Source of the DNA: Vibrio celticus
Lineage (GTDB): Bacteria; Pseudomonadota; Gammaproteobacteria; Enterobacterales; Vibrionaceae
Direction of reading: 5' to 3'
DNA: 64,000 nucleotides
Assembly: GCF_024347335.1 (NCBI RefSeq)
Contig: NZ_AP025464.1
Location: 1,860,001-1,924,000, forward strand
The notes under the pieces are model-generated. The model did not search any database and was not told the DNA's origin. It saw nothing but the letters and a program-made list of their open reading frames with translations. Below are positions 1 to 8,357 of this stretch, piece by piece. Both the position numbers and the translations under genes were made by a program. The stretch's first letter is position 1. The number at the start of each line of letters is the position of its first letter.

Positions 1-539
1 TAGGTTTCATCGAGAAGATGGTACAAGACAAAGTTATCTCTGCCGATATGGATTACTCAGTAGCTGAGTCTGAGTTTGTTGCAGGTAACGTTGCAATGAC
101 AATCAACGGTCCTTGGGGCTGGGCAAACATTGAGAAAGCTGGCGTAGACTACGGTGTAGCAACACTGCCTAAGTTTAACGGTAAAGCGTCTAAGCCTTTC
201 GTTGGTGTATGGGCAGGTGGTATCAGTACTGCTTCTCCAAACCGCGACCTAGCTGTTGAGTTCATGGAAAACTACCTACTAACAGATGAAGGTATGAAAA
301 CCTTGAACGATGACAAGCCACTTGGTGCTGTTGCTCTTAACTCTTTCCAACGTCAACTAGACAGCGATACACGTATTGCAGCAACAATGGACAACGCGAT
401 GAACGGTGAAATCATGCCTAACATCCCTCAGTTCACAACGTTCTGGTACAGCATGGAAGAAGCGATCGGTAACGTAGTTGACGGTCGTCAATCTGTTGAT
501 CAAGCACTCGACGCTGCTGAAGCTCGTATGACTAAGTAA
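1..539 (+). CDS. malE: Maltose/maltodextrin-binding periplasmic protein MalE, C-terminal part
   Basis: The reading frame is open from base 3 and the gene enters from the left edge, so only about the last 178 residues are present. MalE captures maltose and maltodextrins in the periplasm and delivers them to the MalFGK2 importer. The visible part carries the family's C-lobe: an INGPWGWANIEKAGVDYGV stretch, the GVWAGG segment, the DKPLGAVAL segment, and a C-terminal FWYSMEEAIGNVVDGRQ helix ending in RMTK. malF and malG follow on the same strand, which is the usual malEFG order; malK and the promoter must lie outside the window. In the family, expression is driven by MalT with CRP, but no such site is visible here. 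Identification is near certain; only the upstream part is missing. Confidence 0.96.
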   Translation, partial: GFIEKMVQDKVISADMDYSVAESEFVAGNVAMTINGPWGWANIEKAGVDYGVATLPKFNGKASKPFVGVWAGGISTASPNRDLAVEFMENYLLTDEGMKTLNDDKPLGAVALNSFQRQLDSDTRIAATMDNAMNGEIMPNIPQFTTFWYSMEEAIGNVVDGRQSVDQALDAAEARMTK

Positions 540-558
540 TAATAAAGCATTACCTTTT

Positions 559-580
559 AAGGAGGGGGTAACCTCTCCTT
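559..580 (+). promoter_or_regulatory. Stem-loop in the malE-malF gap
   Basis: An inverted repeat, AAGGAGGGG against CCTCTCCTT around a TAA loop, lies 20 bases after the malE stop and is followed by a T-rich run. In this family of operons, a hairpin behind the binding-protein gene typically protects the malE message or lets only some transcripts continue into malF. This explains a higher dose of MalE than of the membrane subunits. The function here is inferred. Confidence 0.55.
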
Positions 581-617
581 ACTTTTCTATTTTTATATCT
601 CGTTAGCAGGTTCCTCT

Positions 618-2189
618 ATGCAGTCAGTTCAAGGTTCAGATGCGATCCCGGCACCATCAAGCCTTCCAGGCAGTAAAAGCGTCTTCATCAAATGGGGGTT
701 GCTTGGTAGTGTTGGTTTAATTAACGGCTACGCTACAATTTTAATGTATTCTCGCGGTGAGCTCGCATTTGCGCTGCTTACGGTGATCTTAACGGCTTTG
801 GCACTTTACATTTTTGGCAGTAAGAAAACTTACGCCCACCGTTACATTTACCCAGGTATTGCCGGAATGATCTTGTTCATTCTTTTCCCATTGGCATACA
901 CCGTAGGGCTTGCGTTTACTAACTACAGCGCAAAAAACCAGCTTTCTTTAGAGCGTACTCAAACCGTTCTTTTAGACCGTTCATTCCAAAGCGGTGAAAG
1001 TTACCCATTTACTTTGTACGAAACAGATGACGGTCACCAGATCGTAGTGAAAGATGGCGACCAGCTGTTGGCAACTGACGTATTTTCTTTAGAAGGTATG
1101 ACAGCAACAGAGATGGACCTATCAGCAATCGAGTCTGCGCAAGGTGAAAAAGAGAAGATCAAAGCGATCATCCAAAACCGCTCAGCGATCAGTGGTGTTG
1201 ATTTCCATCTGCCAAACGGTGATGACATCCGCATGAGTGGCTTACGTAAGTTTGCTGCTGTTGCTCCGCTTTACACTCTTCAGGACGACGGTGAAACGCT
1301 ATACAACAATGAATCTGGCGAAACCTTGAAGCCAAACATGGAAGTTGGTTTCTATCAACCAGTTGATGATAAAGGTGAGTTTACGGGTAACACCATCTCT
1401 CCAGGTTTTGTTGTAGAAATCGGAACAGCTAACTTCGAACGTGTTTGGAAAGATGACGGCATTAAAGAACCGTTTATTAGCATCTTTATATGGACGGTTG
1501 TGTTCTCGATTTGTACTGTCGCCTTCACACTTGCGATTGGTTTGATTCTGGCGAACGTTGTGCAATGGGAAGAGCTGAAAGGCCGCGCAGTTTACCGTGT
1601 TCTGCTGATTTTGCCTTACGCCGTACCAGCGTTTATCTCGATTCTTATCTTTAAGGGTCTATTCAACCAAAGCTTTGGTGAGATCAACATGGTGCTTGAG
1701 AGTATCTTTGGTTTAAGTCCTAACTGGTTCTCAGACCCGATTCTTGCAAAAACCATGGTGTTGATTGTTAACACATGGCTAGGTTTCCCTTACATGATGA
1801 TTCTATGTATGGGTCTACTAAAAGCGATTCCTGAAGACTTGTACGAAGCATCAGCGATTGATGGTGCGAACTTCATTGATAACTTCAAGCGCATTACGTT
1901 CCCATTGATGATTAAACCGCTTACACCGCTATTGATTGCAGCGTTTGCCTTTAACTTCAACAACTTTGTAATGATTCAACTATTGACGAACGGTGGCCCG
2001 AACATGATTGGTACTTCTGAGCCAGCGGGTTACACAGACTTGCTTGTAAGTTACACGTACCGAATTGCATTCGAAGGCGGCGGCGGTCAAGACTTCGGTC
2101 TAGCAAGTGCCATCGCAACGCTTATCTTCCTATTGGTTGGTGCACTAGCGTTACTAAACCTTCGTTTCACTAAACTGACTCAAGATTAA
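618..2189 (+). CDS. malF: Maltose ABC transporter permease MalF
   Basis: MalF is one of the two inner-membrane subunits of MalFGK2, the maltose/maltodextrin importer. The 523-residue length fits the enterobacterial/Vibrio MalF type, with extra N-terminal membrane segments and a large periplasmic P2 domain at roughly residues 90-280. The core permease domain follows at about 285-515. It contains the EAA loop (YEASAIDGANFIDNFKRITF), which docks on MalK. The C-terminus has the hydrophobic FNFNNFVMIQLLTNGGPNM segment typical of MalF. The start at 618 has only a weak ribosome site (AGCAGG). The gene sits 78 bases after malE, separated by a stem-loop, and 11 bases before malG. Confidence 0.97.
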   Translation: MQSVQGSDAIPAPSSLPGSKSVFIKWGLLGSVGLINGYATILMYSRGELAFALLTVILTALALYIFGSKKTYAHRYIYPGIAGMILFILFPLAYTVGLAFTNYSAKNQLSLERTQTVLLDRSFQSGESYPFTLYETDDGHQIVVKDGDQLLATDVFSLEGMTATEMDLSAIESAQGEKEKIKAIIQNRSAISGVDFHLPNGDDIRMSGLRKFAAVAPLYTLQDDGETLYNNESGETLKPNMEVGFYQPVDDKGEFTGNTISPGFVVEIGTANFERVWKDDGIKEPFISIFIWTVVFSICTVAFTLAIGLILANVVQWEELKGRAVYRVLLILPYAVPAFISILIFKGLFNQSFGEINMVLESIFGLSPNWFSDPILAKTMVLIVNTWLGFPYMMILCMGLLKAIPEDLYEASAIDGANFIDNFKRITFPLMIKPLTPLLIAAFAFNFNNFVMIQLLTNGGPNMIGTSEPAGYTDLLVSYTYRIAFEGGGGQDFGLASAIATLIFLLVGALALLNLRFTKLTQD

Positions 2190-2200
2190 GGAGCACGACA

Positions 2201-3091
2201 ATGGCTATGGTACAAGGTAAAGGCCTTAAATACCGACTATGGGCAACGCATTTTGCGCTGTGGTGCTTCTTAGCGCTGATTATTTTTCCACTGTTAATGA
2301 TTATTGCTATCTCATTCCGTGAAGGTAACTTCGCAACCGGTAGCTTGATTCCAGATAACCCATCTTTGGAACACTGGAAGCTAGCATTAGGTATGTCAGT
2401 GACGAATGCTGATGGCTCGGTAACGCCACCTCCGTTTCCAGTACTGACTTGGTTATGGAATTCAATAAAAGTAGCAGGTATTACCTCTATTTTAATTGTG
2501 GCACTGTCTACAACATCGGCTTACGCATTTGCTCGTATGCGCTTCAAAGGTAAAGAAACTATCCTGAAAGCGATGATGATTTTCCAAATGTTCCCAGCAG
2601 TACTCGCTCTAGTAGCAATCTACGCGCTGTTTGACAAACTTGGTCAATACATTCCGTTCTTAGGCTTGAACACGCACGGTGGTCTAATCTTCTCTTACCT
2701 AGGTGGTATTGCACTGCACGTATGGACGATTAAGGGTTACTTTGAAACGATAGATAACTCTCTGGAAGAAGCGGCAGCACTTGATGGTGCAACACCTTGG
2801 CAAGCATTCAGACTGGTTCTACTACCACTGTCTGTGCCAATCCTAGCGGTTGTGTTTATTCTGTCTTTTATTGGTGTTGTTGGTGAGGTGCCAGTTGCTT
2901 CAATCCTACTATCGGATGTGAACTCTTACACACTAGCAGTAGGTATGCAGCAGTACCTATACCCTCAGAACTACCTATGGGGTGACTTTGCGGCAGCGGC
3001 TGTACTATCAGCGCTTCCGATTACTATCGTGTTCTTACTTGCTCAACGTTGGTTAGTTGGCGGTTTGACGGCAGGTGGTGTAAAAGGATAA
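2201..3091 (+). CDS. malG: Maltose ABC transporter permease MalG
   Basis: MalG is the second membrane subunit of the MalFGK2 importer and, in the known structure, inserts its C-terminal tail into the MalE sugar site. The 296-residue length is normal. Six membrane segments can be drawn. The EAA motif (LEEAAALDGATPWQAFRLVL) at about residues 187-206 is the MalK contact. The protein ends in GGLTAGGVKG, the characteristic MalG tail. A good ribosome site (AAGGAG) lies at 2190-2195, right after the malF stop, so translation is probably coupled. A strong terminator follows at 3115, so malG ends the operon. Confidence 0.97.
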   Translation: MAMVQGKGLKYRLWATHFALWCFLALIIFPLLMIIAISFREGNFATGSLIPDNPSLEHWKLALGMSVTNADGSVTPPPFPVLTWLWNSIKVAGITSILIVALSTTSAYAFARMRFKGKETILKAMMIFQMFPAVLALVAIYALFDKLGQYIPFLGLNTHGGLIFSYLGGIALHVWTIKGYFETIDNSLEEAAALDGATPWQAFRLVLLPLSVPILAVVFILSFIGVVGEVPVASILLSDVNSYTLAVGMQQYLYPQNYLWGDFAAAAVLSALPITIVFLLAQRWLVGGLTAGGVKG

Positions 3092-3114
3092 GCTGTACTC
3101 TATAAGAAAGAAAA

Positions 3115-3150
3115 AGAGCGACCGTTAGGTCGCTCTATATTGGCATTTTT
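3115..3150 (+). terminator. Rho-independent terminator of malEFG
   Basis: A perfect 9-bp stem (AGAGCGACC / GGTCGCTCT) with a GTTA loop lies at 3115-3136, about 25 bases after malG. It is followed by a short spacer and a TTTTT run at 3146-3150. The A-run on the left may also allow leftward termination. Confidence 0.85.
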
Positions 3151-3553
3151 ATTACATCATTTGGTTTGGCCGCCGATCAGTAATAAAAATAACCCTCAGG
3201 TTACGCATAGCTGGCTACTAATCAGGTTCCTTACGCTATTAATGATTAGTGGTTTTTGTAACTCTAACCCAGGTATTTACTTGGGTTTTTTTATGCCTGC
3301 TACTTTTTATTTTTTTGTCTTAGCGTTACTCGTCAACTATCGCGCTCATATCTACTTTAAAACCCAAAGTTTCGAGTTACTTCTCTCCTAAATACCGACC
3401 ACTTCATTTTGGTTACTTGTAGAAATGAACTAGTCTCACAAATCAGACACTCAGTATAAGTGGCCGTTGTACTATTGATATGTTGCTAATATTCCAATGC
3501 GTGATACTTCAATGATTTGTATGCAACAAAACCTGAAATTGCACTGAAAATGT
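3151..3553 (+). other. Gene-free stretch with two hairpins; possible small RNA
   Basis: No convincing gene is seen here. An inverted repeat ACTAATCA / TGATTAGT pairs 3217-3224 with 3243-3250. A terminator-like hairpin, AACCCAGGT / ACTTGGGTT (one G-U pair), lies at 3266-3287 and is followed by a T-run at 3288-3292. A structured segment ending in an intrinsic terminator far from any gene end would fit a rightward small RNA. No clear promoter was identified. An 83-codon frame at 3140-3391 covers these hairpins and is judged non-coding. Confidence 0.3.
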
Positions 3554-3653
3554 ATGGGTAAGCGAGAGATAGTTACAGAATATTTAAGCGATATTCATGA
3601 GGGCTATGGAGGTGGGCTTACTTATATGCCTGGTTTTTGGTGGGACTTAGAAG

Positions 3654-3926
3654 TCAGAACTCTTTGCTCGAGGGAGCACAACCTAAGTGTTGCAATAACA
3701 CATAGATGCTTTCTTGATCGAGTGCCACGCGACGAAATAGATCGGCAAATGTCGGATCTCCGCCAAAACACGTTAGGATATAGTGGTTGATTTCATTGCT
3801 GTCGTATCCTTCGACGTACAAAGTTCTAACCCATTGGTACTCAACAGCCTTTAAATTGTTCAGTGTAGACTCGCTAAGAGTGGGGCGTATGACGCTCAAG
3901 AGTGGCTCCAAGAAATTCAAATGCAT
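3654..3926 (-). CDS. Hypothetical protein, 90 residues
   Basis: Family not recognised. The frame reads like a soluble protein of balanced composition, with LNNLKAVEYQWVRTLYVEG near the start and LFRRVALDQESIYVLLQHL near the end. Codon choice resembles neighbouring genes, which is the main argument for coding. There is no clear ribosome-binding site before the ATG and no recognisable domain. It could be a remnant of a longer gene, since the surrounding 3.1-5.4 kb stretch also holds a decayed OppA fragment. A 78-codon frame on the other strand overlaps its end (3554-3790); only one is likely to be real. Confidence 0.4.
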   Translation of the reverse strand: MHLNFLEPLLSVIRPTLSESTLNNLKAVEYQWVRTLYVEGYDSNEINHYILTCFGGDPTFADLFRRVALDQESIYVLLQHLGCAPSSKEF

Positions 3927-4100
3927 CTATTATGATTGGCGGTATTTAATCAGAGCAAAATGACGACTTTATTACAGTCAAAATAAATCAGTGAACAAGT
4001 GCCGATTCATTTCAACCTTTGGCTGGGTATCACGCTCTTATCGTCTATATTTGGTGTGCAGCGGATGTGACTGTGTAGAGCACGAAGGTGTCAAATAGAT

Positions 4101-4126
4101 CAATGCCAAGCAGGCGTTTGGCATTG
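4101..4126 (-). terminator. Hairpin downstream of the thioesterase gene
   Basis: A perfect 9-bp stem (CAATGCCAA / TTGGCATTG) with an 8-base loop lies about 40 bases past the stop of the leftward thioesterase gene. The T-tract after the stem is weak on the minus strand (ATCTATTT), so termination efficiency is uncertain. Confidence 0.5.
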
Positions 4127-4163
4127 TAATAAGGTTTTGTAGGGGGAGGGCTGCTGGTGGACC

Positions 4164-4667
4164 TTATTTCAGGTACTTCACGTGAGCTTCCATCTCTTCA
4201 CCAATCTGTTTTCGCATGTTCATTAGGCGAATAGCCGAACCTCGTAATTCGATGTCTTCTGGCGTCTCTGGTATCCACTCTGGCACTTTAGTCGGATTAC
4301 CATTCTCATCGACAGCGACCATAATAACGATACAGTGAGTTGTTAGGCGGTTATTGAGCTCTTTAGGGTCGCTTGCTTGCACGTCGATAGCGATATGCAT
4401 TGAAGATGAACCTGTGTAGATGACCTTTGCACTTACCTCCACAAGGTTGCCTACATGAATTGGGGCAACGAATCGAATTCCGCCTGCATAGGCTGTTATA
4501 CAGTATTTACCGCTCCAACCTGCAGAACAAGCGTAGGCTGCTAAATCGATCCACTTCATTGCTGCACCACCATGAACTTTACCACCAAAGTTCACATCCC
4601 CGGGTTCAGCTAAAAAACGCAGAGTAACGTCTCGTTTACCATCTTGTCGGCTATTGCTACTGCTCAT
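4164..4667 (-). CDS. Acyl-CoA thioesterase, hotdog fold (YciA/BACH type)
   Basis: The 167-residue protein matches the acyl-CoA hydrolase hotdog family, which hydrolyses acyl-CoA thioesters to free acids and CoA in the cytoplasm. The N-terminal half shows the diagnostic motif: DVNFGGKVHGGAAMKWIDLA, a long helix with the G-G-x-x-M-x-W-I-D pattern. It is followed by a strand segment (GIRFVAPIHVGNLVEVSAKV) that forms the substrate tunnel. The C-terminal half has VIMVAVDENGNPTKVPEW. Length is slightly above E. coli YciA (about 130 residues) because of a C-terminal helical tail. It stands alone on the minus strand with about 700 gene-poor bases upstream. Chain-length preference cannot be read from the sequence. 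Confidence 0.85.
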   Translation of the reverse strand: MSSSNSRQDGKRDVTLRFLAEPGDVNFGGKVHGGAAMKWIDLAAYACSAGWSGKYCITAYAGGIRFVAPIHVGNLVEVSAKVIYTGSSSMHIAIDVQASDPKELNNRLTTHCIVIMVAVDENGNPTKVPEWIPETPEDIELRGSAIRLMNMRKQIGEEMEAHVKYLK

Positions 4668-4911
4668 CTATCTTCCTTCATTATTATTGTGCTGCATAAC
4701 ATGCTTGTTACTTGCTAGTAACAATATACTTAAGGTGACATAAGTTAAAGCGGATAATCTCACGGTTAAGACTATTTTTTTCAAACAGATGATCAGTTGA
4801 TGAATATCGGTGCTTAAAGGCGTATCAGGCGAATGGCAAACATGGATGAAGTGATATCAAGTAAGAGAATAGAAATACTGATTAAGTCACTAGATAGGTT
4901 GATTGCAAAAA

Positions 4912-4938
4912 AAACACCTAGCGCAATGCTAGGTGTTT
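4912..4938 (-). terminator. Strong Rho-independent terminator, leftward
   Basis: A perfect 11-bp stem (AAACACCTAGC / GCTAGGTGTTT) with a GCAAT loop ends, on the minus strand, in a run of eight Ts (from 4914 leftward to 4907). It most probably terminated the leftward oppA-like gene, of which only a C-terminal remnant survives about 140 bases upstream. Confidence 0.75.
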
Positions 4939-5074
4939 CTAAGCCGTGTGGTACTCATGTCGGTACCTTTTTTGTGTTAGCCAACTAACCGCTGTTGATT
5001 TGGTTTAGTTAAAGTGACTGTATCTCAGTCACCACTAAAGTGGTAGTGGTTATTGTTTTCTTATCAGCTCACTT

Positions 5075-5347
5075 TTACTGTTTCAAAAAGTATAGATCCT
5101 TCGCGTAGATATTTCCTTTCGGATTATTGTTTGGGAAGCCTTTTAGTGTATTTCGCACTAATCGTGTGTGATTGTAATGATATAGAGGCATAACTGCTGC
5201 AGAATCGTTGAGTAACGACTCAGCATGCTGATATAAAGTAAAGCGTTTAGACTGTTCTTCCGTTTTACTCGCTTGCTGTAAGAGCTCATCATAATCTGGA
5301 TTACAGTAGCCACTCTCATTTGCTGTGAGAAACGTAAGTTTGAATAT
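5075..5347 (-). pseudogene. Remnant of an OppA-like oligopeptide-binding protein (C-terminal ~90 residues)
   Basis: On the minus strand, 90 sense codons run from just after an in-frame TAA (5348-5350) to a TAA at 5075-5077, without a proper start codon. The translation includes ANESGYCNPDYDELLQQAS, then QSKRFTLYQHAESLLNDSAA, VMPLYHYNHTRLV and a final YAKDLYFLKQ. This is the pattern of the C-terminus of OppA/peptide-binding proteins of ABC importers: the NPxYDxLL helix, Y..AE..L, P.Y.Y...LV and the closing DLYF. About 450 N-terminal residues of such a protein are absent. A perfect terminator still follows at 4912-4938. This is what remains after a deletion whose right edge lies near 5348. It was not picked up as an open frame because it lacks a start. 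Confidence 0.8.
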
Positions 5348-5377
5348 TTACCCTAATGTGAGCGTTGGGTAATGCGT

Positions 5378-6271
5378 TTAGCTTTGTTGAGGGAGAGGAG
5401 CCTCAAGCCTTGGTTTTCTTCTGATTTGAGCAAGGATGACACCTGAAATCACCATCACACCACCAATGATGTGGAACTGGTTAATCTCTTCGCCAAGCCA
5501 TGTCGCGGCTAATACTATCGCTACAACCGGAAGCAAGTTCATGAACATCGCGCTTGAGTCAGCACCAATGGTGTCAATCGCTTTCACCCACATCCAAGGC
5601 GCTAAAATTGAAGCGGCAACCGCGGCGTAAGCTATCAATGGGAGCGCTTGTTGTGGTGGTAAAAGCTGTTCGCTGGTAAGCCAAAGTGGCGTAAGCATCG
5701 CGACAGCAAACAGACCCTGAATGTAAATCACCACCCAGCTACTGATTGGCATTTTCCAGCGTTTCAATAACACACAGTAAGAAGCATAAACAAAGGCCGC
5801 AATCAGCATATAGCCATCGCCCTGAGTCAATTCTTGATGCATGAAGAACAAAGGGTCGCCTTTGCCTAACATCAGAGCTAAGCCTGACAGTGACAACACA
5901 CCGCCAACAATACTTAAACTAGAAATGGACTTGTGCAACAAAGGAACGCTTAGAAACACGCTGATCAATGGGACTAAAGACGTGATCAAGGCCATGTTGG
6001 AAGCGGTTGTGGTTAAGCCTGCGTAGTAACCTAGAGATTGGTTCAACACCATGCCTAAAAAGCCGAGGAACGCTAATTTCGATAGGTTTGGCTTAATGAC
6101 AGCCCACTGCTTCATCACCGGGCGAATACAGAAAGGCGTGAGAATTAACATCGCAAAAAACCAACGGTAAAAACTCATCGCGCTAGGTTCTATGGTGCTT
6201 GCAGCAAGCTTGTTGACGATTGCATTGACGCCCCAGATACAGACTGTAAAAAATGGTAAGAGATAATGCAT
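5378..6271 (-). CDS. EamA/DMT-family exporter (RhaT/YdcZ-like)
   Basis: A 297-residue inner-membrane protein with about ten hydrophobic helices arranged as two EamA repeats (about 1-135 and 150-285). The N-terminus reads MHYLLPFFTVCIWGVNAIVN, a classic EamA opening. The second repeat carries LAPWMWVKAIDTIGADSSA followed by LLPVVAIVLAATWLGE, the conserved P and GE motifs. Members export metabolites or amino-acid-like compounds by proton exchange; the substrate cannot be told. It is divergent from an AraC-type regulator starting 98 bases away, and such pairs are usually regulator-controlled exporters. The ORF ends just upstream of the OppA remnant. Confidence 0.85.
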   Translation of the reverse strand: MHYLLPFFTVCIWGVNAIVNKLAASTIEPSAMSFYRWFFAMLILTPFCIRPVMKQWAVIKPNLSKLAFLGFLGMVLNQSLGYYAGLTTTASNMALITSLVPLISVFLSVPLLHKSISSLSIVGGVLSLSGLALMLGKGDPLFFMHQELTQGDGYMLIAAFVYASYCVLLKRWKMPISSWVVIYIQGLFAVAMLTPLWLTSEQLLPPQQALPLIAYAAVAASILAPWMWVKAIDTIGADSSAMFMNLLPVVAIVLAATWLGEEINQFHIIGGVMVISGVILAQIRRKPRLEAPLPQQS

Positions 6272-6369
6272 GTGAATTCCGTCGCAAATGAGTTGATGCG
6301 GCTAGTTTGACAGGTCGTTATACTTACAAGTATCTTTAGGAAGACATCAGGCGCGATAGGAAGACAAGT

Positions 6370-7158
6370 TTGAAAAAACAGTCCAGAAACCTTCATCCAT
6401 CCTTATCAATTGATAAGGCACCATCCAACGTATTTATGAATTTTGAAGCGTTTCTTTCGAACACTGAAACCCGAGTTCATAGCCACTCATGGGGACAGGT
6501 TCAATTGATCAGTGGCGGTATATTAGAGATGGAAGCGGAAAGCACCCGATTTCTAGCACCACCGCATTTGGCGATTTGGGTACCGGCCGGGGTGATGCAT
6601 TGCAGTTATAACCGTAAGCCTTTGGACTACTGTTCGCTAAATATCGCCCCAGAGCTAACGAAACATCTGCCAGATAAAACCAGCCTTATAAAGATCACGC
6701 CGATTGTGTCTTCTATCATCGATGATTTTCGCGATCGTGGGATCAATGTTGCGGAAACCGAGCAAGACCAAAGGCTCGTTCAGGTACTGCTTGACCAACT
6801 TGCGCAGCGTGAGGTTGAACACCACTTCTTGCCTTCAACCGATAATAAGTATCTAGCGCCTATATTGGCTTCTGTTGAAGAGAACCCAACCGATGAAGTG
6901 ACGCTGAAAGATTGGGCTGAACGTGTCCACACCACGGAAAGAACCCTTTCTCGCCACTGCCAGACCGAGCTTGGAATGAGCTTTACCGAGTGGCGACTGC
7001 GAGTGCGCTACCTATACTCAATGGACTTGTTGAGAAACGGCCAATCGGTTAAAGAGGTCGCTCTTACATTGGGTTATAACCAAGCAAGCCCTTTTATCAC
7101 CATGTTCAAACGTTACGCGAACCAAACACCAGAACAGTATAAGAACCGCTTGTTGTAG
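6370..7158 (+). CDS. AraC-family transcriptional regulator with N-terminal cupin
   Basis: The 262-residue protein has an N-terminal cupin-like sensor (about residues 20-100; HSHSWGQVQLISGGILEME and PPHLAIWVPAGVMHCS). The C-terminal AraC/XylS double helix-turn-helix spans about 160-260 (TLKDWAERVHTTERTLSRHC, then VKEVALTLGYNQASPFITMF). It resembles the group of AraC regulators that control an adjacent, divergent EamA/DMT exporter, which is exactly the neighbour at 5378-6271. The probable target is the 98-base intergenic region. The longest frame starts with TTG at 6370; an ATG at 6436 (MNFEAFLSNTE) is an alternative start. The ligand is unknown. Confidence 0.88.
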   Translation: MKKQSRNLHPSLSIDKAPSNVFMNFEAFLSNTETRVHSHSWGQVQLISGGILEMEAESTRFLAPPHLAIWVPAGVMHCSYNRKPLDYCSLNIAPELTKHLPDKTSLIKITPIVSSIIDDFRDRGINVAETEQDQRLVQVLLDQLAQREVEHHFLPSTDNKYLAPILASVEENPTDEVTLKDWAERVHTTERTLSRHCQTELGMSFTEWRLRVRYLYSMDLLRNGQSVKEVALTLGYNQASPFITMFKRYANQTPEQYKNRLL

Positions 7159-7223
7159 CTCGCTCTTGTTTCCAAATGATCAGATGTATTTGTTGTCAGA
7201 TTTCACCTTTATTAATACAGGAC

Positions 7224-8357
7224 TTAATACCCCGTCAACTCCATATAGCCAGTTCCGGAATGAGAGCCTTTAATCACGATTGGCCCCTCCCAATAGGGAA
7301 CCGACAGCGGCATTTTGGCATTTGGATTGAGTGCCGAGACGGTCAGTTCGATTTGTTGAGTTGGAATCGAAACTTGCCACTCTGTTGGGTAGTCACGTCC
7401 ATCGATTTCCGTTTGCATGATGGCTGTTAAGCTGATGTCTTGCTGCTTAATCGTGATGCCAGAACCGTCTTGCTGCATTAATCTTGCGTTAGCATAACTG
7501 GCTTTGCCTGATGTAGAGTTCCGAAGCTGGAATATCACCAAACTGGTTTCATCACTCAGCCTTAGCGCAAACCAATCCCAACCTTGTTGCGAGTCGAGTA
7601 AAAATTGCGAGCTCCATTCTCTGTCTATCCAACCTGTACCGGAAACCTGATGGGTTACTCCATCAATGGTTACCTCGCCTGATACATCGATGAATGGTTG
7701 GCTGTAGTAGTAGGAAGCCACTTTGCCATCGCTACTTTTAGTGCTGTAGCCTTGTTCGCCTTGCTTTTGATAAGGCGCGTTGTTGGTTAACTTAAGCGAG
7801 TATCCAAATTGATCCGAGTTAGCGACTAATGTCGCTGGGAACAGGTCATCGGTCGTCGACGTCCATTGCCAATCATCGAGATAAACACGAAACGGCGAAC
7901 TGCCTACACCTGCTAGTTCAGCTTGATCGCGAGACCACTTTTCATCGGCGTAGTGCTTGTCTTTAGTGGTGACAGCACTGTGCGCCATGTAGATTTGCTG
8001 GCTTTGCCACGTGGTTTTCTTAGCGCCATTGCCACTTTCTTGTGGTGCAGCCGCGAAGCGGAACTGTGTCCACTGCAAGCCTAAAGTGTTGCCGTCTTCA
8101 TCAATTAAGTTTGCGGTTAAGTACCACCATTCATGACGAAAATCTGGGTGTGCTTGATGGTCGGCAGGGAAGGTGATGTCGATACCTTTTACTACCGGCG
8201 TGAATTGCTCAGCCTCTTTTTGTGTTTCATCGTCGGTTTGTGTTTCTGCGCCAAGTATCGAACCCATATTTTGAGCTGATGGTTGAGTGGACTCCTCACA
8301 CCCTAAAAGGAACAAGATGCCTAGTGTGAGAACGAAAACTCTTATTGCTCGATTCAT
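7224..8357 (-). CDS. CrtC/AttH-like lipocalin-fold lipoprotein
   Basis: From an ATG at 8357 the protein begins MNRAIRVFVLTLGILFLLGC, a lipoprotein signal peptide with lipobox LLGC, so the mature protein is lipid-anchored at the envelope. The body fits the hydroxyneurosporene-synthase-like (CrtC, lipocalin-9) family: HPDFRHEWWYLTANL near the start, GTGWIDREWSSQFL in the middle and WDWFALRLSDETSLVIFQLR in the second half. The name CrtC is historical; no carotenoid genes are near. In AttEFGH-type operons this component (AttH) works with an ABC exporter, and here the ATPase and permease lie directly upstream. The start overlaps the permease stop as TGATG, so translation is coupled. A longer frame to 8411 exists but would bury the signal peptide. 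Confidence 0.85.
   Translation of the reverse strand: MNRAIRVFVLTLGILFLLGCEESTQPSAQNMGSILGAETQTDDETQKEAEQFTPVVKGIDITFPADHQAHPDFRHEWWYLTANLIDEDGNTLGLQWTQFRFAAAPQESGNGAKKTTWQSQQIYMAHSAVTTKDKHYADEKWSRDQAELAGVGSSPFRVYLDDWQWTSTTDDLFPATLVANSDQFGYSLKLTNNAPYQKQGEQGYSTKSSDGKVASYYYSQPFIDVSGEVTIDGVTHQVSGTGWIDREWSSQFLLDSQQGWDWFALRLSDETSLVIFQLRNSTSGKASYANARLMQQDGSGITIKQQDISLTAIMQTEIDGRDYPTEWQVSIPTQQIELTVSALNPNAKMPLSVPYWEGPIVIKGSHSGTGYMELTGY

Noticed and set aside
3140..3391. Open frame of 83 codons downstream of malG
   Set aside because: It runs through two hairpins and a T-run, has Phe/Leu-rich low-quality composition and no ribosome site; better read as a structured non-coding stretch.
3554..3790. Open frame of 78 codons on the plus strand
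   Set aside because: Overlaps the slightly more convincing leftward frame, has no ribosome site, and no family was recognised; kept only as an alternative.
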